DNA of 64,000 bases, taken from Chloropicon primus (taxonomy: Eukaryota; Chlorophyta; Chloropicophyceae; Chloropicales; Chloropicaceae). The notes under the pieces were generated by a model that was not told the origin of the DNA, searched no databases, and saw nothing but the letters and a program-made list of their open reading frames with translations. This document shows, piece after piece, positions 19,224-29,871 of this stretch. Each line of letters opens with the position of its first letter. The first letter of the stretch is position 1. The position numbers were made by a program, and so were the translations under genes. The stretch spans positions 620,001 through 684,000 of the forward strand of contig CP060757.1 of NCBI GenBank assembly GCA_023205875.1, given 5' to 3'.

Positions 19224-21110
19224 TCAGTTCTCTGCTCCCGCCCGCTTCTCTTCGGGCTTCTCTTCGGGCAAAGTGTAGTTCGTCTCCCTGTTGATCCCGC
19301 AAAAAGTGACGGTCTTCCTTGCCTGCCCCAGACTCGCCATGAGCGCCAGCTCGGCGTCAAAGGAGTGCGTGTCGTCCTCCGCCTGCTGGCCCATCATGTG
19401 AGAAAAGTAATGATAGAATTTCCTGGCGTACCTGGCCCTCGTGAAGTTTCTCCTGATGACCCCAAAGCCGTACAGAGACACTTTGCTGCAAATGTTCAAA
19501 GCGATGACCAAGGCAACGAGCCCGGAGGACGGCGTGTCCCCCCCCTTGAAGAGCACCTTGAGGTTCACCTTTGCCTGCACCTTGTAGGCCTTGAGCAGAA
19601 GTTTCGAGACTCCGATGACCTCTCTGGACAAGAGCCTCACCGAGATGTCGGGCCTGATCTGCCTCAGCTTTTTCACTAGCCTGTCGTAGTCCTTACCAGT
19701 CGTCCTGCTGACGATCACCATGGAATCTTTCTCCAGGGGCAAGAAGGACGTCCTGTCAATGTGGATGTACTTGTAAGTCCACCTGCCGTTCAGAATCCTG
19801 ATCGTTGTCTTCGACCCCGTGTACTTGGCACAGGAGCCATTCGTCGGCGCTTGATTGAGGCGGATGACAACGTGGTGCTTGTCTATCTGCTTGCCAAAGT
19901 CAGGGTTCGAAAAGATCTGACTGCTGCTTCCTACGACTGCGCAAGACAAGGACCTCCTGTTGAACCGTTTCACGAGGTTCTGGTAGGGCTTGAGGACCTG
20001 CCGGGAGTTCAGGGGCAAGGTCGAATTTGCGGTGGAGTTGCACGATTGCGTCAACTCCGTCTGAGCAACGCTGCTGCTGAGGGCCTCCTTCCAGTTCTCG
20101 CAGTGCACGAACAGCTTGGACGCGTCAGGCAGCTTGTACAGGTCAGGCGTGAGCTTGATTGGCAGGCCTGGCGGACCGCACAGCGTCTCGTTGTCATAAA
20201 AGGTGATGTTGTCCGATGCGATTTTGGCAAGAGTCGAGTTGCAAGGGTCCGCGTGGTTGAACTTGGACAGGCTGAAGTTTGCGGGTCTGGCCTGGCTTTC
20301 CTTTTCCCCCTCGAGCATCGGCGGCGGTGGGGGCGTCAGTTCGGGCTCCGGACCATCCGGGTTCCCGCTCTCGGTAGAGTCTGCCTTCTCCTCGGCCACC
20401 CCTCCAGACTCCGTGCCCGGCTCCGTGAGTGTGTCCGCTTCTGTTGGGGTTGGGTCCTCTTCGACCTTAACTGGTTCGACACTTTTTTGCACCTCCTCGA
20501 CTCTCGGGGTCTCTTGGACGACCTCCTCGGCTCTCGGGGTTTCTTGGATGACCTCCTCGACTCTCGGGGTCTCTTGGACGACCTCCTCGGCTCTCGGGGT
20601 CTCTTGGACGACCTCCTCGGCTCTCGGGGTTTCTTGGACGACCTCCTCGGCTCTCGGGGCTTCTTGGACGACCTCCTCGGCTCTCGGGGCTTCTTGGACG
20701 ACCTCCTCGGCTCTCGGGGTCTCTTGGACAACCTCCTCGACTACTTTTTGACGCTTCACCGCCTGCGCTGGCTCGTTGTGCACCACAGCCTTCGCGGCGT
20801 TGGCATTTGTTGCGGCAACGACCGGCGCCGGATCGATGACGTGGTGCGGATGGAAGAACTGATGCTGCAAGAATAGCAGAGCAACAGACAGAAGGGTCAC
20901 GAAGACTATGAATCTTCTGATGCGCACCGTATTCCTTCTCCTGCTCGTCATGGACCCGCTCCGGTTCCGAAGCGGCTGTGGTGGTCGCGGGCTCTCGCTC
21001 GTCTGCCCCTGGTGCTTGCTCCTTTCTTTCCCCTTCGCCTCCCCACCCCACTCCCAGTCCGAGTTCCAGTCCTCCCCCCAGTCCCCCTGTCCTGCTGCAC
21101 CTTTCTTCAT
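19224..21110 (-). CDS. GT29 sialyltransferase-like glycosyltransferase with repeat stalk
   Basis: A 628-residue type II membrane protein: a cytosolic tail of ~60 residues, a membrane anchor (FIVFVTLLSVALLFLQHQFF, about 65-85), a Glu/Pro-rich stalk with eight 10-residue repeats, then a catalytic domain. Sialylmotif L (SCAVVGSSSQ ... HHVVIRLNQAP, about 385-420), motif S (PSSGLVALVIALNICSKVSLYG, about 525-548) and a VS-like FYHYFSHMM (about 567) are all present, with paired cysteines in L and S. GT29 enzymes act in the Golgi and usually transfer sialic acid, but algal members may use a related sugar such as Kdo or Kdn. It is convergent with tectonic, with only ~100 bp between stops. Confidence 0.85.
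   Translation of the reverse strand: MKKGAAGQGDWGEDWNSDWEWGGEAKGKERSKHQGQTSESPRPPQPLRNRSGSMTSRRRNTVRIRRFIVFVTLLSVALLFLQHQFFHPHHVIDPAPVVAATNANAAKAVVHNEPAQAVKRQKVVEEVVQETPRAEEVVQEAPRAEEVVQEAPRAEEVVQETPRAEEVVQETPRAEEVVQETPRVEEVIQETPRAEEVVQETPRVEEVQKSVEPVKVEEDPTPTEADTLTEPGTESGGVAEEKADSTESGNPDGPEPELTPPPPPMLEGEKESQARPANFSLSKFNHADPCNSTLAKIASDNITFYDNETLCGPPGLPIKLTPDLYKLPDASKLFVHCENWKEALSSSVAQTELTQSCNSTANSTLPLNSRQVLKPYQNLVKRFNRRSLSCAVVGSSSQIFSNPDFGKQIDKHHVVIRLNQAPTNGSCAKYTGSKTTIRILNGRWTYKYIHIDRTSFLPLEKDSMVIVSRTTGKDYDRLVKKLRQIRPDISVRLLSREVIGVSKLLLKAYKVQAKVNLKVLFKGGDTPSSGLVALVIALNICSKVSLYGFGVIRRNFTRARYARKFYHYFSHMMGQQAEDDTHSFDAELALMASLGQARKTVTFCGINRETNYTLPEEKPEEKRAGAEN
20491..20730 (-). repeat. Eight 30-bp tandem repeats in GT29 stalk
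   Basis: Exactly eight in-register 30-bp units encoding VVQETPRAEE-like decapeptides (variants VVQEAPRAEE, VIQETPRAEE, RVEE). Few substitutions separate the copies, so the array has probably been expanded or homogenised recently, and its length may vary between alleles. Confidence 0.95.
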
Positions 21111-21837
21111 CCTCGCATCCAGTGTCGCAGCAGCAACATGTTATTCCAAGGTCCCACCTTTCTTAGCTCACCGATAACCCTGGTGGCATTCCTCCGATGG
21201 TGTTGCCAGAATCACGATCAATGACGGATCAACCACCCCTTCCCCTGCCTTCCTCTCGAGGACTCGACTCGCACGACACACACACAAGCTCCTCCGCTCT
21301 CGCAGCTCCCCTTTTTCCTATACACAAATGCAAAAAGTAAAGTAACCCACCCAGTAAAGGAAGACGAAAAGGAACGGAGCAAGGGAACAAGGGAGCGAGG
21401 GAGCAAGGGAGCCTCCGTCCAGCCCCCCGAGGCATTCCAAGATCCTATCTTGGCATCTTCCGGTTCCGTTTCTGTGTTTGTTGTTGTTCCCCTGGTCCTT
21501 GTGTTTTCGGCCACAACTTTGGGCCACAATTTTATATAAAGGAATGGGGAGAATGGGCAGTAGGCAGGGGAGGAAAGCAGGGAAAGGGGAAGGAGGGTTT
21601 TTTGTTGTAACAGTGTTGCTGCCTGGGAGTCGGGGGCAACCGAAGCGACAGGATCTTTTCCTGAAGAAAGACGGAAGACGAGGATGGCCGTGCTTACGTA
21701 GGGTCCTGCAGACCACTGAGCTTCGACGTGGTGAACGCGCTGGCGTGGAGTCGGAGGGAAAGGAAGGAAAGGAAGAAAGGACTCGGGAGGAGGACGGGTA
21801 GGAAAAGGGCACCTCAACTTGGGCAACAACAGGAAGG
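21111..21837. promoter_or_regulatory. Divergent intergenic region; candidate TATA box for the RND gene
   Basis: A 727-bp gap between the sialyltransferase-like gene and the RND gene. TTTATATAAAGG at about 21531-21542 on + is a good TATA-box candidate about 300 bp upstream of the RND start codon; a transcript starting there would have a leader with several upstream ATGs. Short open frames here are low-complexity and not supported as genes. Confidence 0.4.
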
Positions 21838-24796
21838 ATGATATCTCCCACGCGAATTTTGACGCGGTACTCGTATTGGGCCCACAAGAGGCCGGTGAAG
21901 GTAAGGCAGGCGTGAAGAGGAGGAAGACCCGGGCCGATCTTGACTGACGCCACGTCTCGTCGGATAATATGTCTTTGCTCTGCACTATCCTTCGCAGATT
22001 CTCTTGATCGAGTTCTTCATACTTTCGATGATATGCAGCGTCGTTTTCGGCGCAGGGTACTTCCAGTTCTCTCGAGCACAGAGCGGAAGGGAGTGGCTGA
22101 TCAAAGGAGAGAAGACCACGAGCAGGCGAGACGCTGTGGACGAGTCCATCATGGAACTCGAGTCTGCAAGGGATGGATCAGCTCTGGAGAGAAGCAGCCA
22201 GCTTGGGCGCTTCAACGTGTTCTTCTCGTACAGGTCCGTGGCGGGCAACGTGTTCACCCCCGAGAATCTCGCGGTCATGCACGAAGTCGAGAGCATCGTC
22301 ACGGGATACAAAACCAGGGAGGACTATTGCCTGCTGAGATACTCGGAGACGGGCGACTCTCTGGGTTGCCAGCCTGCCTACAGCCCCGCAAGCGCAGTGT
22401 TCGATCCGCAGGGCCAGCTTGTGTCGAACTGGACGGAAGTGATTCGGGAGAAGGCCCAGAACAAGAAGGACCACGGGTACTTCTTCAGCACGGATTTCGA
22501 TCCTGTGCAGGTCAAAGCGGGGCACACGAGATCCATTGTTTTCTCGGGCCTCCCCCTGCAAGGCTTCGTGAACAAGGACGACAGGGGCAACGAGCAGGGG
22601 GACAAGATTATCCGCAACTACCTCGTGAAGGCTGGGAACCAGATCCACAACTACTTGGGGACGAAACAGACGCTTTTCTGGGGGAAGTACATGGACAGCA
22701 AGAACAGGATCAAGGGGGACCTGGAGGTCCTTTGGTGGGGATTCGGCCTGCAACAGGAGCTCTTCTCTGAGGCGGCCATGCAGGACTTCTTCTGGGCCGC
22801 GTTCTCCTTCGTCAGCGTTGGAATTTACATGGGAATCCACACCAAGTCGGCGTTTATCGCGTTGATCGGGATGCTCGAGATCTCGTTCACCATCTGGCTG
22901 GCCTTCTTCTTCTACAGGGTCGTGCTGCAGATCACGTACTTCACCGGAATCCACTTCCTGGCGGCCTTCCTGCTCTTGGGCATAGGCGCGGACGACGTGT
23001 TTGTCTTCGTCGACGCTTTCAAGCAATCAGAGCACATGAGCTCGATCTCTCACAGCCTGCTGAAGAGGTTGGAGTACACCTCGCTCAGGGCGTCCAAGGC
23101 GGTCCTGATCACGTCGTTGACGACCACGGTAGCATTTTTGGCGACGACCTCGTCAAGAGTGATGCCAATCTCGACGTTTGGCATCTACGCTTCCTTGTGC
23201 ATCTTTCTGCTCTACTGGGTCAACGTGATCATCATGCCACCGACCCTCGTCATTTGGGACAGGCTGAGGAAGCGCGGCAAGACGAAGGACGTGGAAAACG
23301 AGATGGAGGCCATTCCCGCGGACGATGGTGCCCTCAAGAAGGACGACGGGGGCACGGCAGAGTCGGGGGTTGAGGGGGACATCGACGTGCAGCAGCTTCG
23401 ATGGATCGAGAAGTACTTCCACGGGTTCCACACGAACATGATCAAGAAGTACGCGTACCCAATCCTCCTCGTTTTTGGTGGCGTGGTCATTGCGGGAATC
23501 TACTTGTGCACTCTGTTGCAGCCGCCCCTGGAGGAGGAGAACTACTTTCCAAAGAAGCACATGTTCTCGGCCTTCAGGAACATCATGGATCTGAACAGCG
23601 GGAAGTCGCCCTACGGGACCTCGTCCCAGGACTACGTCGCGTCCGTGAACGTGGCTTGGGGGCTCGAGGGGATGAGCCTGAAGGGGACAGACAAGTGGAA
23701 CCCGGAGGACCTAGGGAAAGTAACGTACGACGAGGAATTCGACATGTCCTCCCCGGAAGCTCAGGTCCACGTGTACAACGTGTGCCAAGATGTGAAGAGG
23801 GCAGAGTGCTTCGTGGAGGCTTGCGAGAACGGAACCCTCGTGAGGTACGGGGAAGCCCGTTGCTTCATCGAGGGCTTCAAGGATTGGCGGGAGTCTGAGG
23901 GCGAGGCTTTCCCTGTGACCAAGGAGGACTTCCTGCCGGAGCTCAACAGGTGGATGCAACTCCAGTCCACCATGATCAAGTACCGCGACCAGGTCGGGCT
24001 CTACATGGACCACAACGGTGGCTTGAACTTGAAGTTTGTTTCCCTGGAGTTCAACTCGACTTTCACGCCGCCCAAGTCCCAGAAGCGCACGGCGGACGTG
24101 TACAGGGTGTGGGAGGACCTGATGGCGGAGGGGAACGCCGCTGCCCCCGCGGGGGTCGACAACGCTTTCCAGTCCACGGACTTTGCTTGGACGTGGATGA
24201 TCACCCAGGTGGAGCTGGTGGAGGGAGTCAAGCTCGGAGTGACTCTCGTCATGGTCATCGCCTTCGTGGTGATCAACCTGTCCACCCTCAACGTGATCGT
24301 GAGCATTGGGGCGATCTTGGCCATCGGCGGCATCGTCACGACGACGATGGGCTTCGGAGTCGAGCTCCTCATGAGTTACCCCCTGGGGGTCGCCGAGTCC
24401 ATCGCGACTGTGATCCTCATCGGTTTCAGCATGGACTACTGTCTCCACCTCGCGGGTGCCTACGTCGCGAGCAAGAAGGCCACCCGAGAGGAGAGGACGA
24501 GGGAGAGCCTGACGGAGATGGGCGTCTCCGTGACGGCGGGCGCCCTCACCACCGTCTTCAGCGCCGTGTTCCTCTTCGGCACGGTCCTCACCTTCTTCCA
24601 GAAGTTTGCCTTCATCATCATCTTCACGATCGGGGGGTCCTGGCTGTGGTCCACGATCTTCTTCTCCACCTTTTGCATGGTGTTCGGCCCCGAGGGAAAC
24701 GTCGGCGAGTGGCTGCACATCTTGGGTCACATCAAGGGCACGGAGACGAGCGCCAAGGTCGACGCCGACGCCAAACAGGAGGAGGCCGATCCTTGA
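21838..24796 (+). CDS. Patched/Dispatched-type RND membrane protein
   Basis: Exon 1 (21838-21900, 21 codons, MISPTRILTRYSYWAHKRPVK) joins exon 2 (21998-24796) across a 97-nt phase-0 intron, giving 953 residues. The join runs straight into the first membrane helix (ILLIEFFILSMICSVVFGAG). A large loop is followed by a sterol-sensing-type helix bundle with GIGADDVFVFVDAF (near residue 351); a cytosolic loop (near 440-490), a second loop and a second bundle with GFSMDYCLHLAGAYV (near 830) follow. The acidic residues in helices 4 and 10 are those used for cation-driven transport in RND proteins. Animal relatives (Patched, Dispatched, NPC1) move sterols or lipidated proteins; the substrate here is unknown. 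Length is near that of Patched-domain proteins. Confidence 0.85.
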
Positions 24797-25335
24797 GGAG
24801 GAGAGAGAGAGGGGGGGGGGCGGGGCTATTTGCTTTTTTTACTGTTTTGCTTGTACAATTATTCCTAGTTTTACTCTTGAGAAGACGACGACTTTCCTTC
24901 TTCTTCTTCCAAGCTTGAGACCTTGATGATGGAACCTGAGCCCATCCATCTCCGCTTGATCTCTCGCGAAATCTACCGAGACCGTTTCATTTTTTGAATT
25001 CTGCGCTAGATCTTCCGTAACGCTCGAGGGGTCGAGAGAGAGAGAGAGGAGAGACGAAAAAAAAAGCCCCATAAGAGAGAGGGCGAGCGAGTCGTCGTCG
25101 TCGTCGCGAACAGCTCGAAACGGAAGGTGAGGAGGGACTTGGAGGCCTTGGACCTGCCGTTGCGCCTGGAGGCCTCGGACTCTGACGAGGGCAAGTCTTT
25201 TTTTCGTTTGTTTCGGTTTTCGTTTCGTTAGGTCAAAACTAAGAGAGGAGCAACCCCACGTCCACGTCCACGTCCACGTCCACGTCCACGTCGTCGCCGC
25301 GTCGTCTTGTCCAGACAACAACAACAACAACAATC
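24797..25335 (+). promoter_or_regulatory. Actin promoter/leader region with CACGTC repeat
   Basis: A 539-bp region between the RND gene and actin on the same strand. It contains GA tracts (about 25035-25055), a (TCG)n run near 25090-25108, a CCACGT hexamer array at 25256-25291 and an (ACA)n run just before the actin ATG. AACAACAACAACAATC is a typical A-rich leader context. No gene is visible. Confidence 0.5.
25256..25291. repeat. (CCACGT)n hexanucleotide array
   Basis: Six copies of CCACGT 45-80 bases upstream of the actin start codon. Each unit creates a CACGTC, an ACGT-core sequence of the type bound by plant bZIP factors; whether it is a binding array or a leader microsatellite is open. 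Confidence 0.85.
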
Positions 25336-26472
25336 ATGGCGGAGAACGAGAACGTCCAGGCCCTTGTGGTCGACAACGGTTCGGGGATGTGCAAGGCCGG
25401 GTTCGCGGGCGACGACGCCCCCCGAGCCGTCTTCCCGTCCCTGGTGGGCAGGCCGAAGATCACCGCCACGCGCGCCATGGTGGGCGTGGAGAAGGAGGCC
25501 TACGTGGGGGACGAGGCCCAAGCGAAGAGGGGCATCCTCACCCTCAAGTACCCGATCGAGCACGGCATCGTGACGAACTGGGACGACATGGAGAAGATCT
25601 GGCACCATACCTTCTACAACGAGCTGAGGGTGGCCCCGGAGGAGCACCCCGTCCTCCTGACCGAGGCTCCCCACAACCCAAAGTCCAACAGGGAGAAGAT
25701 GACCCAGATCATGTTCGAGACTTTCGATACCCCGCAGTTGTACGTGGCCATCCAGGCCGTCCTCTCCCTCTATGCTAGCGGAAGGACCACGGGAATGGTG
25801 CTGGATTGCGGAGACGGAGTCTCGCACTGCGTGCCGATCTACGAGGGGTTCTCCCTGCCCCACGCCATCATGAGAATCGACTTGGCGGGCAGGGACATCA
25901 CGGACCACCTCAAGAAGATCCTCACCGAGCGCGGGTACAGCTTCACGACCTCTGCGGAGAGGGAGATCGTGAGGGACTGCAAGGAGAAGCTCTGTTACAT
26001 TGCCTTGGACTACGAGGAGGAGATGTCGAAGGCCGAGAGCAGCTCTTCCCTCGAGAAGGAGTACGAGTTGCCGGACGGCAACGTCATTACCGTCGGAAGC
26101 GAGCGTTTCAGAGCCCCAGAGGTTCTGTTCCAGCCAGCGCTGATTGGAATGGAGCAGGAGGGCGTCCACGAGGCCACGTTCCATTCCATCATGAAGTGCG
26201 ACGTGGACATCAGGAAGGACCTTTATAGCAACATTGTGCTCTCCGGTGGTACCACGATGTATCCAGGTATCCAGGAGCGCCTCCAGAAGGAGATCGCCAC
26301 CATGGCCCCTTCTTCGGTGAAGGTCAAGGTGATCGCTCCTCCGGAGAGAAAGTACTCGGTCTGGATCGGTGGATCCATCCTCGCCTCCTTGACCACTTTC
26401 CAGCAGATGTGGATAGGCAAGGATGAGTACGAGGAGAGCGGTCCCTCGATTGTCCACAGAAAGTGCTTCTAA
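25336..26472 (+). CDS. Actin with divergent DNase-I loop
   Basis: A 378-residue intronless actin. The nucleotide cleft motifs are intact ([46 protein letters not shown]) and it ends in the canonical [10 protein letters not shown]. Two regions stand out. The D-loop between GRP and YVGDEAQ reads [15 protein letters not shown], one residue longer than usual, lacking the conserved His40 and with Val where MICAL-oxidised Met47 normally is. The second phosphate loop reads [16 protein letters not shown] instead of the usual LDSGDGVTHTVP. Overall identity is that of a conventional actin rather than an Arp, so it probably polymerises. It is convergent with the UDP-sugar pyrophosphorylase gene, with ~100 bp between stops. 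Confidence 0.97.
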   Translation: MAENENVQALVVDNGSGMCKAGFAGDDAPRAVFPSLVGRPKITATRAMVGVEKEAYVGDEAQAKRGILTLKYPIEHGIVTNWDDMEKIWHHTFYNELRVAPEEHPVLLTEAPHNPKSNREKMTQIMFETFDTPQLYVAIQAVLSLYASGRTTGMVLDCGDGVSHCVPIYEGFSLPHAIMRIDLAGRDITDHLKKILTERGYSFTTSAEREIVRDCKEKLCYIALDYEEEMSKAESSSSLEKEYELPDGNVITVGSERFRAPEVLFQPALIGMEQEGVHEATFHSIMKCDVDIRKDLYSNIVLSGGTTMYPGIQERLQKEIATMAPSSVKVKVIAPPERKYSVWIGGSILASLTTFQQMWIGKDEYEESGPSIVHRKCF

Positions 26473-26574
26473 GCCCTTTTTTTAAAATTCCTTACTGATA
26501 CAAGACAGACGAGCGTATGTTGCACACACGCCGCCCATCATTCACCAAAACGTACTTGCCCCTCTCGACCTTCC

Positions 26575-28609
26575 TCACGCGTCAACGGTGTACTCCCCGG
26601 GTGAGTCAAACTCGATCACTCGAGTCTCGTGCTTAATCACGGTGAAACCCCTCATTCTCTCCTCCTCTCTTGCGCCTTCCGCGCTATCGAGAGGCCTCCA
26701 TTCCCAGCCTTTGTTGTCCACTCGCAGGTTCTTCACGGTCACCCTCGCCCCGTTGCTTGCGCGGATGACCAAAGATCCGTTCAGCGAGAGCCCATTTATG
26801 GTGATGTTCTCCCCCTCAAGGACCAGAGAAGACCCCTGCGACACTTGCAAGGTCTTGCAGTCAATCTTCTTTGAGACCTCTTCGGTCGTGCAGGCGAAGG
26901 ACGGACTCCAAACGATCCGCGGATGCAACTGAATTCAGTGGTTCAAGGGAATCGAAAGAGGATGGTCAGCTTTCTGGGGCGAGTGCAATGCAGCAAGGCC
27001 AGACTTACCTGGACATAAATCCCATTGAAAGTGGTCTTAGCAGGATCTTCTACGCTAGCCCCGAGGTGCTTCAAAACGTTGCAGTTTGCCCTGTATATGT
27101 CCAACTCGCCAGTTGTTGCGCTGTGTGACGGATTCCCTGCCTCTGCCTTTGCGAGAGCTTCCGCCGGGGAATTTTTGACGGGAGAGTACGCCACCCACAC
27201 TTCGAGGAGAGTGAATCCTACTTTTGATGTCGAGGGGATGGTCCTGGGATAATCTTGCATCATGCACTCAAGCCTTGTCGGAGACTTGAAACTCGTCTTG
27301 GTGGAATCCTTGTACTTTGGGTTGACGAACTCCGGCACGTGCCCTTTCGACGACTCGAGCTGCTTGTGATAGTCCGGCACCGAGAAGATCAGCTGATTTA
27401 TGTTTCCGGGGTAGGGGGAGAAGCCCGTGCTCGGATCGTTCACGTCCCCCTCCGGATTCACGGTGCTCCTCAAGAGGGGATCCAGTTGGTTGTATTCGAC
27501 GTTCAGAGTCATGCTTGACTCGGCTTTCACGAGCTTGCAGATGGCCCCTATCGCCTCTTTCGCCTTCCTGGGCACAGCCAGGGAGTTCACCGAGAATTCG
27601 CTCTGCTTGCTGATCGCGAGGGAGGCTGGGATCGCCCTGAAAACGAGAGCATTCGTGTCCTGAAAGAAGCAGACCCATTTTAGCCCGCTCTCGGCCCACC
27701 GCTTCACGACGCCGCTCCTGTGAAGCAAGGCGTGGACGTCCCCGTGCCCGTGGGGCTTGGTCTGGACAGAGTACTTATCGCTGCTGGACAGGGCCAGGGT
27801 GGCCTCGTTATCTGCGAGGCATGGAACCTTGTCTTGCTTCAGGAGCCGAACTTGCGAGGCGTTCATCCCAAAGTAACCGCTGGCTTCGAGCAACGCCTGC
27901 GTCTTTTCGTGGGTATCGTCCGACGTCATGATGACAAAGGTAGGGACACTCAGCAGCTTGTCGCAGTCCTCCCCGCTCTTTTTCTGAAGGGCCAGAATGT
28001 ATTCCACGTACAGCTGGAGGAAGCAAGCCCCCCTGGCGCTCTCGCTTGGAAGCGCTAGTTTGATTCCAGAGTATCCTAGCCTCTCCCCCAGCCCCCCAGC
28101 GACGAGGACGAAGGCCGTCCTTCCGGCCTCCGCCGCGCCAACTCGCTCCAGCCCGACGAACTCATCGCTCCTGCAATTCAAGACCGAACCCGGAGGAACC
28201 TTCGTAGGGCAACACCAGATCGTTCTCAAGTCAGCACCCACTTTTTCATGCACGAACTCCCTCGGGGAGTTCTCGCTCCAGGACCACCGAGGGAGAACTC
28301 CGTTTCTCTATCCGCGAGGCTTACCTCAGGCGTGTACCCTGCGAGGGAATTCTCTCCGTCCTTGGAGGACTTGAGCAGAGCTTTGGCTCTCTCGACGTAC
28401 TCCACGAGGCCTCCAGGCGTTGTCTCATCGAGTCTCGAGAGCTGGCCCACCAACCTCTTTTTGTGTTCAGAATCCTCTCCAGTGGGCGGCCACGAGGAGA
28501 ACAAATGACTCTGCCCCGCTTCGCACAAGTCCGACACGAGCTCTCGCTCACGCTCTCCGAACAGTGACGCGTCGTCCCCCAGCACCTCAGAAGCAGAAGC
28601 CATCGCCAT
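26575..28609 (-). CDS. USP: UDP-sugar pyrophosphorylase
   Basis: Three exons, 28325-28609, 27009-28199 and 26575-26928 (introns of 125 and 80 nt, both phase 0), give 609 residues, matching the ~614 of plant USP. After the first splice (GYTPE-VPPGSVL) comes the nucleotide-binding signature [22 protein letters not shown], and further motifs [13 protein letters not shown] and [13 protein letters not shown] agree with plant USP rather than UGPase or UAP. The last exon forms the C-terminal beta-helix. The enzyme makes UDP-sugars from several sugar-1-phosphates (Glc, Gal, GlcA, Xyl, Ara) plus UTP in salvage and cell-wall/glycan precursor supply. Start Met at 28609, with a second Met two codons later. 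Confidence 0.93.
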
Positions 28610-28793
28610 CGAGCTTTTGGATGAGACTGCTCTGAAGGGGAAGGGGAGGCTGAAGTCCCGATGGAAGAGTCTTGGGGGAGAGGGCACGATGTGGTTCTAA
28701 AAAGATCGCTTACAATTACAAAAGATACTACACTAGACAACAGATGCCGTCACGGATTGCACAAACACGGCTGAAGTCCACTCCACCGTATCC

Positions 28794-29871
28794 TTATCCG
28801 TTGAACGATAAGATGTTCGAAGTTGCGCTACTGCCCGTGTTGCTAAGGAAGTTACCGGCTGATCCCGCGCCATCGCTCGCAATGTTAAAGGTTCCAGACA
28901 TGAGCCTGCTCACTGCATACTTGCCCAGGCGGCTGATCTCCAGGCCCGAAGTCATGGCGACGGAGTGCTTGTCCGTGCCGGAGAAGGCGACGGGCATCGT
29001 GAAATTGCACCCAACGCTAAGGTCCACGACCTGGTTGTCATTCGAGACGCACGACGCTTCATCGATGGCACAGGAACGCCCAGCAATGCAGTTGCCAGAG
29101 TTCTTCCCACCGCAAGCGTAGCAGTCCTCCGAATCCCAAAGAAGGTACTTTGGCTTTCCTTTGTCTGTAGGACGTTGAGTTTCCGCGAGCAAGAGCAAAC
29201 TGTCAGTCAAGTTCACGGCGATGGCACCTTGGAATGCGCGAGCGCGCCTCCTTCGTCTCTCTACTCTGGCACTTACCCAACCTAAGTATCAAGACCAGGG
29301 AAGGAATTGTCCCGACGCCCGTGGTGTGAACGGAACTTTGACTCCGTATCGTACGAGCCTCCGACCTCACGAAGTCCTTGCCTCCATGAAAGGCGACCAG
29401 GCTCAACACTTGAGGCTTCTCCGCAGGAATGCCCTCCATGAGTGCGTCCTCCTCGTCTTTTGTGCTCCTCATGAAGGTCAACCTGTCCACGCTCGGCTTG
29501 AACAAAGCGATTTGCACCCCTTCCCGCGCCTGGTTGCGACGAAAGGAAGGAGAAAGAGTTCCCAGGACAGACGAAGAGAACGAAAACAAAGTCAGCTTCC
29601 ACCACCGCCGTCCCCTTGCGGCAAAAGTGCCCAAGCCTCTCGCCTCCCTACTCACCAGCAAGTCGCGGTCTGCCGGCCTGCACGGGTGCAGACCAGTCCA
29701 GTTCACCTCGAGTCCTCCGGGCCAGTAGGCTATGCCGATAGGCACGGGCTCTCCTATCCTGTACGTCGCGTCCACGCAAGGGTTCGCCCAAACCCCATGT
29801 ACGTACAAGATGCCAATCCACGCTAGTAACACCAACAAGGTGTCACGGCTGTTCACCCCACCAGCGGCCAT
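28794..29871 (-). CDS. Small secreted cysteine-containing protein, function unknown
   Basis: Exons 29656-29871, 29277-29529 and 28794-29164 (introns 126 nt phase 0 and 112 nt phase 1) make 279 residues. An N-terminal signal peptide (LLVLLAWIGILYVHGVWA) is followed by an extracellular domain with N-glycosylation sites and a cysteine-rich segment, WDSEDCYACGGKNSGNCIAGR, ahead of SVGCNFTMPVAFSGTDK. It recalls a family of secreted land-plant proteins with a similar 'DC-x-C..KNSGNC' and 'FSGTDK' core, whose name I cannot confirm. It lies downstream of nothing obvious functionally; the stop is ~185 bp upstream of the USP start on the same strand, and TGTAA motifs occur in that gap. Confidence 0.75.

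Noticed and set aside
20491-20730. CRISPR-like regularly spaced repeats
   Set aside because: The 30-bp units are directly tandem without spacers and are in frame within the GT29 stalk, so this is a coding minisatellite.
21478-21801. 107-codon open frame upstream of the RND gene
   Set aside because: Gly/Arg/Lys-rich translation of GGAA-rich leader sequence downstream of the candidate TATA box; at most upstream open frames.
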